This document shows positions 37,232 through 44,294 of a stretch of 64,000 nucleotides of DNA, piece after piece; positions within the stretch are counted from its first letter, which is position 1; every line of letters begins with the position of its first letter. The DNA comes from Candidatus Kryptoniota bacterium. Its GTDB lineage: Bacteria; Bacteroidota; Ignavibacteria; Kryptoniales; Kryptoniaceae. Location: assembly GCA_938074445.1 (NCBI GenBank), contig CALJEK010000025.1:1-64000 (forward strand), given 5' to 3'. The translations under genes and the position numbers were made by a program. Below the pieces are notes generated by a model, which saw only the letters and a list, made by a program, of their open reading frames with translations, did not search any database and had not been told where the DNA came from.

Positions 37232-39223
37232 TTAGAAAGTTTGACCCACACCAATGTGAAAAACCAATCCTTTTAAAATTTGTCCAGCTGTCCTCTTAAA
37301 AATTACTTTCGTAGGAGAGCCTGGATCATAAACTTTGAACCCAAAATCAAACCTTAAACCACCAAAAAACGTTAAATACCTAAAACCAAATCCACCTGCA
37401 ACAGCAAACTGATTTAATTTAATATGCCTCAAATCGTCCCATAAATTGCCTAAATCAATAAAAATCACACCCCCAAAGTTTCTCCAAAAAATCATCCTAT
37501 TTTCAAAATTCGCCTCTATCAAAACATTACCCCCAAGCGATGGATTTGAAACATTCCCAAGCTCTCTAACTCTCCACCCACGCACGCTCGCACTTCCTCC
37601 TGCGAAAAATCTTCTATTTATCGGAATCGGCTGCAATTCAAACTTCTTCGATGATTTTATATAAAACTCATTCGCTATGCCTAATTTAAATTTAAACGCA
37701 AAAACCGAATTATTCAAACCGAAAAAACGCCTGTAAAGCCACCCAAATTTATAATATTGCGAAAATGGCAAAACATTTAATCCCATCTGACCTAAAAGAA
37801 ATGGAAAAAATCCACCCTCTTCAACCGAAATCATATGAGCATAACCAGACCTCGGATAAATTAAATCATCCGTTCTATCAATTTGAAATGTTATCGATAA
37901 AATCGAGTTAAGCTGTCTTTGGTAAAGTTTCTCAAGTTTTGGATCAACCGTTCCCCTAAATTTTATGTTCACGCCTTCTATATCCCAATCTAAAAAACCT
38001 GAATATGCCCCGTTTGGTCTATGAATAATCCTCACCCTGTTTCTCGCTATATTTAACAAATAATTCTTTTGCTTATCTATCATCAAAGCTAAACTAAATT
38101 CCCCCGGAACACTTCTACCAAATAAATATGGTTGATTTAACCTCACATTTGCCTCAATCAACCCAGCAGTTGTAGTATCCCCTAAGCTTGGCGCCCTTTT
38201 AAAACTTAAACTTTGAATTTGCAATCTCGTGCTTGAGGAAAGATTTCTGCCACCACCTAAAAAATTTCTGTTTTGATAGTCAAGGGAAACTCCGACATTA
38301 AAAGCGTTTCTCTCATCGCTGAAATAGATTGAAGGAAAAATATCATGCTTATTCCTTGGAGCGACTAAAACATTAACATTGACAAAATTAATAGTATCAC
38401 TTACCCCCGTCGGCTCAAGATCAATTCGCACATTTTCAAACAAACCAGTTTGAGATAAATTAGCTTCACTTTTCAAAATTAAACTCCTGCTGTAAAATTC
38501 ACCCTTTTTAAATTCGAGCTCACGCCTCACAAGCTCCTCCGAAACTTTCATCCTGCCAGTCCTCTCAATCGAAATTTTTATGTCTTCTATCAAATATCTT
38601 CCATCCGGATCAAAAGGAACAAAGATTGAAACAGATTTTTTTGTAGAATCAACCAAAACACGAATTCCTGCCTTTTCAACATATGCATTTTGATAACCAT
38701 TGTCATAGAGTAAATTTAATATCCTTTGAATCTCCGCCTCAACATCAATTCTTCTATATCTGCCCCCAACTTTGAGGAAAGAAAAATTCATAGAGATTCT
38801 CCTTAAAGAGTCGGGAATTCGCTCAAGCCCGATAAAATTAACTTTTTCAACTGAATACGGTGGTCCTTCATCTATCAGGAAAGTTAAAACCGCTTTTTTA
38901 TCATCATAGTTGTAGTAAATTGACGTGTCAATTTTCACATCGAAAAAGCCGTTATCAAAATAATGATTCTGCAGATTTACGATGTCATTAGCAACCTTGA
39001 TTTTATCAAGATATTGAGGTTTATCCCCAAGTCGTTCACTAACCTTATAAAGCGCTTGCCAAAATTTAGAGGGACTTTCCCTTGAAACAAGAATTGAATA
39101 TAATTCTTTTCTGGATAAAGTTCTATTCCCCTGAAACCTTATCTTACTCAGCTCAAAGTTTTGCTCCTGCGCATCAAGAATTACAAACCCGAAAACCAAA
39201 AGAACGAAAATTAATCTTTTCAT
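37232..39223 (-). CDS. Omp85/BamA-TamA-family outer-membrane protein
   Basis: The 663-aa protein has a signal peptide, about three POTRA domains (starts near SKIRFQGNRTLS, VEKVNFIGLERIP and IEDIKISIERTGR), then a 16-strand-type barrel. It carries the lid-loop motif VRGW and a terminal phenylalanine (GVGQTF). Full BamA usually has five POTRAs and about 800 residues, so the size is more like TamA. It acts in inserting or exporting barrel proteins. A terminator lies just upstream, so it has its own promoter or reads through. Confidence 0.9.
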   Translation of the reverse strand: MKRLIFVLLVFGFVILDAQEQNFELSKIRFQGNRTLSRKELYSILVSRESPSKFWQALYKVSERLGDKPQYLDKIKVANDIVNLQNHYFDNGFFDVKIDTSIYYNYDDKKAVLTFLIDEGPPYSVEKVNFIGLERIPDSLRRISMNFSFLKVGGRYRRIDVEAEIQRILNLLYDNGYQNAYVEKAGIRVLVDSTKKSVSIFVPFDPDGRYLIEDIKISIERTGRMKVSEELVRRELEFKKGEFYSRSLILKSEANLSQTGLFENVRIDLEPTGVSDTINFVNVNVLVAPRNKHDIFPSIYFSDERNAFNVGVSLDYQNRNFLGGGRNLSSSTRLQIQSLSFKRAPSLGDTTTAGLIEANVRLNQPYLFGRSVPGEFSLALMIDKQKNYLLNIARNRVRIIHRPNGAYSGFLDWDIEGVNIKFRGTVDPKLEKLYQRQLNSILSITFQIDRTDDLIYPRSGYAHMISVEEGGFFPFLLGQMGLNVLPFSQYYKFGWLYRRFFGLNNSVFAFKFKLGIANEFYIKSSKKFELQPIPINRRFFAGGSASVRGWRVRELGNVSNPSLGGNVLIEANFENRMIFWRNFGGVIFIDLGNLWDDLRHIKLNQFAVAGGFGFRYLTFFGGLRFDFGFKVYDPGSPTKVIFKRTAGQILKGLVFHIGVGQTF

Positions 39224-39247
39224 CTCTATTTAACTTAATTAAAAACT

Positions 39248-39272
39248 TAAAAACCCGTCCAAAGGACGGGCA
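39248..39272 (-). terminator. Intrinsic terminator after the DUF2795 gene
   Basis: The minus strand has CCCGTCC-TTT-GGACGGG followed by TTTTT. The seven-pair stem lies between the DUF2795 stop and the Omp85 gene and ends the M23/DUF2795 transcript. Confidence 0.87.
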
Positions 39273-39281
39273 AAACATTGT

Positions 39282-39512
39282 TTAATACTCATCTTCTTCA
39301 CCAAACAAATAATCGTCTTCGTCTTCAGGAGAATAATCCGGCCAGATATCTTCAATTCCATTGTATTCTTCGTCTGTATCCTCAAGCTCTTCAAGGTTTT
39401 GAATTACTTCAGGTGGAGCCCCGATTCTTTTTGCATATTCAATTAACTCTCGCTTTGTCGCTGGCCATGGCGCACCTTCAAGATATCGGATTAATTCAGG
39501 TGTCCACAACAT
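39282..39512 (-). CDS. Small acidic DUF2795-like protein
   Basis: The 76-aa protein has N-terminal residues YLEGAPWPATKRELIEYAKRIGAPPEVIQNLEEL that match the DUF2795 pattern (YLxGxxYPAxKxELIxxAxxxGA). The tail is almost entirely Asp, Glu and aromatic residues. The function is unknown. GGAGGTG eight bases before the start supports translation. It follows the M23 peptidase and ends at a terminator. Confidence 0.8.
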   Translation of the reverse strand: MLWTPELIRYLEGAPWPATKRELIEYAKRIGAPPEVIQNLEELEDTDEEYNGIEDIWPDYSPEDEDDYLFGEEDEY

Positions 39513-39533
39513 ATTTTATCCACCTCCATTAGT

Positions 39534-40490
39534 TTAATTATTGCTTGCTTCCTGCACAAGTTCTTTATATTTATCTGGTTCAATATCTTCAAAGAAATAG
39601 TTCAATGGATTTTGCGGAACACCGTCTTTCCATACTTCGTAGTGCAAATGAGGAGCAGTAACAAGACCGGTTGCCCCACTTAAAGCAATTTTATCACCGC
39701 GCTTTACCTTCTGCCCCTCTTTAACAAATGCCTTTGAAAGATGCGCATACAAAGTTACATAACCAAAACCATGATCAATTTCAACCAATAAACCATATCT
39801 TCCTCTATATCCAACATAACTTACAACACCATCACCAGTTGCATAAACAGGTGTTCCGACATCAACAACAAGATCAACCCCTTCATGCATAGCCCAAACC
39901 CCAAGTATCGGATGTTTCCTATACCCAAATTTTGAGGTTAAACTACCTTTCAGGGGCAAAATAGCTGGAATCCGTTTAAACTTTTCCTGATTGGTCTTAT
40001 ACTGCCTGTAAATTTCCTCATAACTTTTCTGCTGTAATCTTAACTCCCTTTCAAGCCTCTCAATTTTTGAAAAAGACTCGGCAAGCAATTCCCCAACCTC
40101 CTTATCTGAAAAATTAAACTCGTATTTTTTCTCAACCCCACCAACACCAACTTTCTTTATATCCTCATCGATTGGTTTTAAATCCACAGCAAGACGTAAT
40201 TCCCTATCCTGCTCAAGCAACTTCGCAACAATACTTTCAACTTGATTAAATTTTTCCCTTAAAACCTCCAATTGCTTTTTCAAAAGGTTGTTCTCCGACT
40301 GCAACTTCTCTGCCCTAACCTTGCCGAAGCCAAGAATATCACCCGTAAAATAGTTCAACGCAAATAAAAATCCCAAACTGAATACAACAATAAGCAAAAC
40401 AAATACGAAAACCTTCAACCGTATATTTTTGATCTCGTTAAAACTTAAATTTTCGGTATCGAGGTAGAAAAACTTTTTTCCCATGTGCAT
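39534..40490 (-). CDS. M23-family peptidoglycan endopeptidase, membrane-anchored
   Basis: The 318-aa protein has one membrane helix (about 25-47), two coiled-coil regions (about 58-98 and 130-170) and a C-terminal LytM domain. Zinc ligands H202 and D206 (MHEGVD) and H283 in APHLHYEVW are intact, so it should be active, unlike EnvC/NlpD-type activators. It cuts cross-links during growth or division. It has a strong promoter upstream and shares a transcript with the DUF2795 gene. Confidence 0.94.
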   Translation of the reverse strand: MHMGKKFFYLDTENLSFNEIKNIRLKVFVFVLLIVVFSLGFLFALNYFTGDILGFGKVRAEKLQSENNLLKKQLEVLREKFNQVESIVAKLLEQDRELRLAVDLKPIDEDIKKVGVGGVEKKYEFNFSDKEVGELLAESFSKIERLERELRLQQKSYEEIYRQYKTNQEKFKRIPAILPLKGSLTSKFGYRKHPILGVWAMHEGVDLVVDVGTPVYATGDGVVSYVGYRGRYGLLVEIDHGFGYVTLYAHLSKAFVKEGQKVKRGDKIALSGATGLVTAPHLHYEVWKDGVPQNPLNYFFEDIEPDKYKELVQEASNN

Positions 40491-40519
40491 CTCTTGCTAT
40501 ATTTTAGATATCTACACTG

Positions 40520-40548
40520 AAGATAATGAATTTAAAGCAATTTGTCAA
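40520..40548 (-). promoter_or_regulatory. Promoter of the M23 peptidase gene
   Basis: The minus strand has TTGACA (40548-40543), a 17-base spacer and TATCTT (40525-40520). The likely start is near 40513, about 20 bases before the ATG. The TRAP operon promoter faces the other way 20 bases further on. Confidence 0.75.
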
Positions 40549-40566
40549 GAGTTCACCCGAAAGATT

Positions 40567-40595
40567 TTGCTTTTGTGAACTCGCTTGATTAAATT
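40567..40595 (+). promoter_or_regulatory. Promoter of the TRAP transporter operon
   Basis: The plus strand has TTGCTT (40567-40572), 17 bases, then TAAATT (40590-40595). It is placed back to back with the M23 promoter in a 138-base divergent region. Confidence 0.55.
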
Positions 40596-40628
40596 TTTCA
40601 CACAGGAAAAAATAGAAATTTTTTCGTC

Positions 40629-41513
40629 ATGCGAAGATTGCAAGTTGAAAAAGTCAAGATTTCGATGCTTCTAATCTCTCTTTTACTTAACGCTTGCAGT
40701 GTTCAAAGAATGGCGATAAAATATGCTTCAGGTATATTCGATGCCGGGGTAAAAGCAATATTTAGTGAAACGGACTACGAAATTGCAAAATCAAGCATAC
40801 CGGCAAACCTCAAGCTTCTTGAGGCAATTTACAATGTCGACCCCAAAAATGAAAAAATCGTGATCTTATTGATACAGGGATACACTGGATATGCCATGGG
40901 ATTTGTCGAGGATGAAAACCCACAGAGAGCAAAATTACTTTACAAAAGAGCTTTTGAATTTGGGTTAAATTATCTTAAAGTGAAAAATAAAAAATTCGCT
41001 GAAAACTTTGACGCTGAGTTCGAAAAATTTGAAAAAGTGTTAAAAAATGATTTCACCAAGAAAGACGTCCCAATTTTACTCTGGACAGCGATGGCATGGG
41101 GAAGCTATGTCAACTTAAGCAGAGATGACCCCGATGCAATCGGACAAATCCCGAAGATTGAAACAATGGTTAAACGAACAATCGAACTTGACGAAAATTA
41201 CTTCTATGGCTCTGGAAGTATGTTCCTTGGTGTAATGCTTTCTGCAAGACCTAAAATGTTCGGCGGTGACCCAGAAAAAGGGAAGGAATATTTTGAAAAA
41301 TGTATAAAAATTTCCGAAGGCAAATATCTCTTACCCTATGTCTTCTACGCGAGATACTATGCTGTTCAAGTCCAAGACAAAGAGTTGTTTGAAAAACTTT
41401 TAAACTATGTGATCGACTCACCAGTTGAGTTTCTAAAGGACGCAGAACTTCTCAATGTAATCGCCAAGAAAAAAGCAGAAAAATTTAAAGGCATAATCGA
41501 TGAATTATTTTAA
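40629..41513 (+). CDS. TRAP-associated TPR lipoprotein TatT
   Basis: The 294-aa lipoprotein has lipobox LLLNACS (Cys at about 23). The body is all-helical with repeated TPR-like units (LLEAIYNVDPKNEKIVILLIQGYTGYAM and FLGVMLSARPKMFGGDPEKGKEYFEKCI) that are typical of the TatT family found with TRAP transporters, first described in Treponema. It is thought to form a trimer that helps a lipophilic ligand reach the binding protein. It is first in an operon with dctP, dctQ and dctM. Confidence 0.87.
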   Translation: MRRLQVEKVKISMLLISLLLNACSVQRMAIKYASGIFDAGVKAIFSETDYEIAKSSIPANLKLLEAIYNVDPKNEKIVILLIQGYTGYAMGFVEDENPQRAKLLYKRAFEFGLNYLKVKNKKFAENFDAEFEKFEKVLKNDFTKKDVPILLWTAMAWGSYVNLSRDDPDAIGQIPKIETMVKRTIELDENYFYGSGSMFLGVMLSARPKMFGGDPEKGKEYFEKCIKISEGKYLLPYVFYARYYAVQVQDKELFEKLLNYVIDSPVEFLKDAELLNVIAKKKAEKFKGIIDELF

Positions 41514-41531
41514 ACAAAAAGAACAAGTAGG

Positions 41532-42533
41532 ATGAAAAAAATTTTGCTTATTCTCCTGTCCCTTAATTTTGCCTTATCACAAGAATATCTCATAAAAATT
41601 GCAACTATTGCTCCAGATGGAAGCACCTGGGTGAATGTTCTGCGTGAATATGATGCTCAAATAAGAAAAGAAAGCAATGGAAGAATTGGATTTAAAATCT
41701 ACGCTGGTGGCGTGGCTGGGGATGAAATCGATGTTTTAAGGAAAATTCGAATAGGACAATATCACGCTGGCGGGTTCACTGGGGTTGGCATCGGCGAAAT
41801 CGCACCAAATGTTAGAATCCTTGATTCTCCATTCCTTTTTAAAAATTATGATGAGGTTGACTACATATATAAAAAATTCAACGATGAACTTGAAAGAGAA
41901 ATTGAAAAAGGTGGCTTCGTCCTGCTTGGATGGGCTGAGGTCGGCTTCGTTTATACGTTCACAAAAACCCCGATCTATGGGATTGAAGATTTAAAGAAAA
42001 TTAAAATGTGGGCATGGCAAGGCGACCCAATCGCAGAAGCTGCATATAAAGTCATAGGTGTAACACCTATTCCACTATCCATCACCGAGGTTTTGACCTC
42101 ACTTCAAACAGGTTTAATCGAAGGCGTTTACGGTTCCCCACTTGCAATTCTTGCAACACAATGGTTTACAAAGGTCAAATATATGCACAATGTCCCCCTA
42201 ACAGATGCCTCAGGTGCGCTCTTAATTTCCAAAAGATATTTTGATTCGCTTCCGAAAGATTTACAAGAAATCCTCCTGCGAAATGGCAGAAAATATATGA
42301 GAAAACTTGTTGAACTATCAAGAGAAGAAAATCAAAAAGCAATTGAAACGCTAAAGAAAAACGGCATAATCATCACAAATCCACCTTCTAAAAAACTTCT
42401 CGAGGAATATGACGAAATAGGAAAAAAAGCAAGAAGAATGCTTGTCGGAAAATTATTCAGTGAAGAATGGCTCAACAAAATCGAAAAAGCACTCGAAGAA
42501 TATCGGCAAACAAACCCAAAAACATCAAATTAG
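41532..42533 (+). CDS. dctP: TRAP transporter substrate-binding protein (DctP family)
   Basis: The 333-aa periplasmic protein has a signal peptide (cut near LSQEYL). It begins IKIATIAPDGSTWVNVLREYD and continues with IYAGGVAGDEIDVLRKIRIGQ, KMWAWQGDPIAEAAYKVIGVTPIPLS and the helix EVLTSLQTGLIEGVYGSP, the DctP pattern. Usual organic-acid binding residues are less clear, and the association with TatT suggests a hydrophobic ligand. Its stop touches the dctQ start. Confidence 0.92.
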   Translation: MKKILLILLSLNFALSQEYLIKIATIAPDGSTWVNVLREYDAQIRKESNGRIGFKIYAGGVAGDEIDVLRKIRIGQYHAGGFTGVGIGEIAPNVRILDSPFLFKNYDEVDYIYKKFNDELEREIEKGGFVLLGWAEVGFVYTFTKTPIYGIEDLKKIKMWAWQGDPIAEAAYKVIGVTPIPLSITEVLTSLQTGLIEGVYGSPLAILATQWFTKVKYMHNVPLTDASGALLISKRYFDSLPKDLQEILLRNGRKYMRKLVELSREENQKAIETLKKNGIIITNPPSKKLLEEYDEIGKKARRMLVGKLFSEEWLNKIEKALEEYRQTNPKTSN

Positions 42534-43019
42534 ATGAAATTTTTAAACTTGATTGATAAAATTATCGCAAAAATCGAACTGATCGCTTTGATGGTGCTTC
42601 TCTCTTTGATGGTAATTATCAGCTTCGCTCAAGTTGTGCTAAGAAATATATTTGAAACAGGAATATCATGGGCTGATCCAATGCTAAGATATGCCGTTTT
42701 ATGGCTTGCCTTCATTGGAGCATCAGTGGCAACACAAGAGAACAGACATATCAATATCGATGTTCTAACACGATTGCTTCCCCCAAAGCTGAAAAAGATA
42801 GCATCCATTTTAACTAATTTCTTTGCTCTTTCAGTTTGCTTAATTTTACTTAAATCCTCAATCGACTTCATAAAAATAGAGATGGAATTCCAGCGCGAAA
42901 TCTTCTTGGGATTCAAAAATTGGATGCTTGAAATGATCATACCTATAGGATTTTCCATGATGAGTTTAAGATTTTTGTTCAACATTGCGAAACTAATCTT
43001 TGTTAAAAACATTTTTTGA
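42534..43019 (+). CDS. dctQ: TRAP transporter small permease (DctQ)
   Basis: The 161-aa protein has four helices and the DctQ motifs LMVIISFAQVVLRNIF, GISWADPMLRYAVLWLAFIGA and ATQENRHINIDVL. It forms the permease with DctM and uses a sodium or proton gradient. The start codon follows the dctP stop without any gap. Confidence 0.93.
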   Translation: MKFLNLIDKIIAKIELIALMVLLSLMVIISFAQVVLRNIFETGISWADPMLRYAVLWLAFIGASVATQENRHINIDVLTRLLPPKLKKIASILTNFFALSVCLILLKSSIDFIKIEMEFQREIFLGFKNWMLEMIIPIGFSMMSLRFLFNIAKLIFVKNIF

Positions 43020-43026
43020 ATGGCAA

Positions 43027-44292
43027 ATGCTCAACTTTTTCTTGCTCCTTCTTTTCATTCTCTTCGCTCTTTTCAGAACGCCTCTTTTCGCCGTTATATC
43101 CGCAATCGCAATTTTAAGTTTTCTTTCTATAGGGACAGATCTATCTGCAATTATAATTGAAATGCTTCGCCTTGCGAACACTTCAACGTTGATCGCCATA
43201 CCACTCTTTACATTTGCCGGATATATCCTTGCCGAAAGCAATACGCCAAGACGACTTGTCAATTTCACACAAGCGGTATTTGGGTGGATTCCCGGAGGAC
43301 TTGCGATTGTCGTCTTGATATCGTGCGCTATATTTACTGCCTTTACCGGCGCCTCTGGAATTACAATCGTCGCATTAGGAGGACTTGTCCTCCCAGCACT
43401 TATAAAGGGAAATTACTCCGAGAAATTCTCGCTTGGACTTGTAACAACATCTGGAAGTTTGGGATTGCTTTTTCCACCCAGCTTGCCGTTAATTCTATAC
43501 GCTTTGGTAGCACAAGTTGATGTTGACAAACTTTTCATCGCTGGAATTTTACCCGGAATTTTGCTCATATTTCTGCTTTCAATATACAGCGTTGCAAAAA
43601 ACTACAAAATAATTCAAACTCAAAAGTTCTCGCTCCAAAACTTGTGGCATGCAACAATCGATGCGATTTGGGAAATCCCTTTGCCAATTTTGATAATTGG
43701 TGGAATCTATGCGGGGTTCTTCACCGTGATAGAAGCAGCTGCAATAACTGCTGTCTATGTTTTCATAGTTGAGTTCTTTATCTACAAAGATTTAAACATC
43801 AAAAAAGACATCCCCAGAATAGTGAAAGAAAGTATGATCCTTGTAGGGGGAATACTGATAATTCTCGCCTCTGCCCTCGGCTTAACAAGTTATTTGATAG
43901 ATGAACAAGTCCCGATGAAAATTTTCGCATTTATTCAAAAATACATTTCAAATAAATACGCTTTTTTACTTTTGCTCAACCTTTTTCTACTTATAGTTGG
44001 AATGCTTATGGACATCTTTTCGGCGATAATCGTTGTCGTCCCAATTATAACTCCAATCGCTCGTGAATTTGGCATTGACCCAATTCATCTTGGAATAATT
44101 TTTCTGACAAACCTTGAGATAGGCTATCTCACCCCACCAGTCGGATTGAACCTTTTTATATCAAGTTTCAGATTTGAGAAGCCAATAATTAAAATTTACC
44201 TTTCGACACTACCATTTATCTTGATACTCTTCATTGCACTGCTTTTGATAACTTACATTCCAGAAATATCCCTGTTTCTGCTGAGAAGATAA
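43027..44292 (+). CDS. dctM: TRAP transporter large permease (DctM)
   Basis: The 421-aa protein has about twelve helices and DctM motifs IALFTFAGYIL-like (IPLFTFAGYILAES), FTAFTGASGITIVALGGLVLPAL, SGSLGLLFPPSLPLILYA, MDIFSAIIVVVPIITPI and LEIGYLTPPVGLNLF. ATG at 43027 is preferred over an upstream TTG (43000) that overlaps dctQ. It ends two bases before the convergent subtilase gene, with no terminator visible. Confidence 0.95.
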   Translation: MLNFFLLLLFILFALFRTPLFAVISAIAILSFLSIGTDLSAIIIEMLRLANTSTLIAIPLFTFAGYILAESNTPRRLVNFTQAVFGWIPGGLAIVVLISCAIFTAFTGASGITIVALGGLVLPALIKGNYSEKFSLGLVTTSGSLGLLFPPSLPLILYALVAQVDVDKLFIAGILPGILLIFLLSIYSVAKNYKIIQTQKFSLQNLWHATIDAIWEIPLPILIIGGIYAGFFTVIEAAAITAVYVFIVEFFIYKDLNIKKDIPRIVKESMILVGGILIILASALGLTSYLIDEQVPMKIFAFIQKYISNKYAFLLLLNLFLLIVGMLMDIFSAIIVVVPIITPIAREFGIDPIHLGIIFLTNLEIGYLTPPVGLNLFISSFRFEKPIIKIYLSTLPFILILFIALLLITYIPEISLFLLRR

Positions 44293-44294
44293 GT

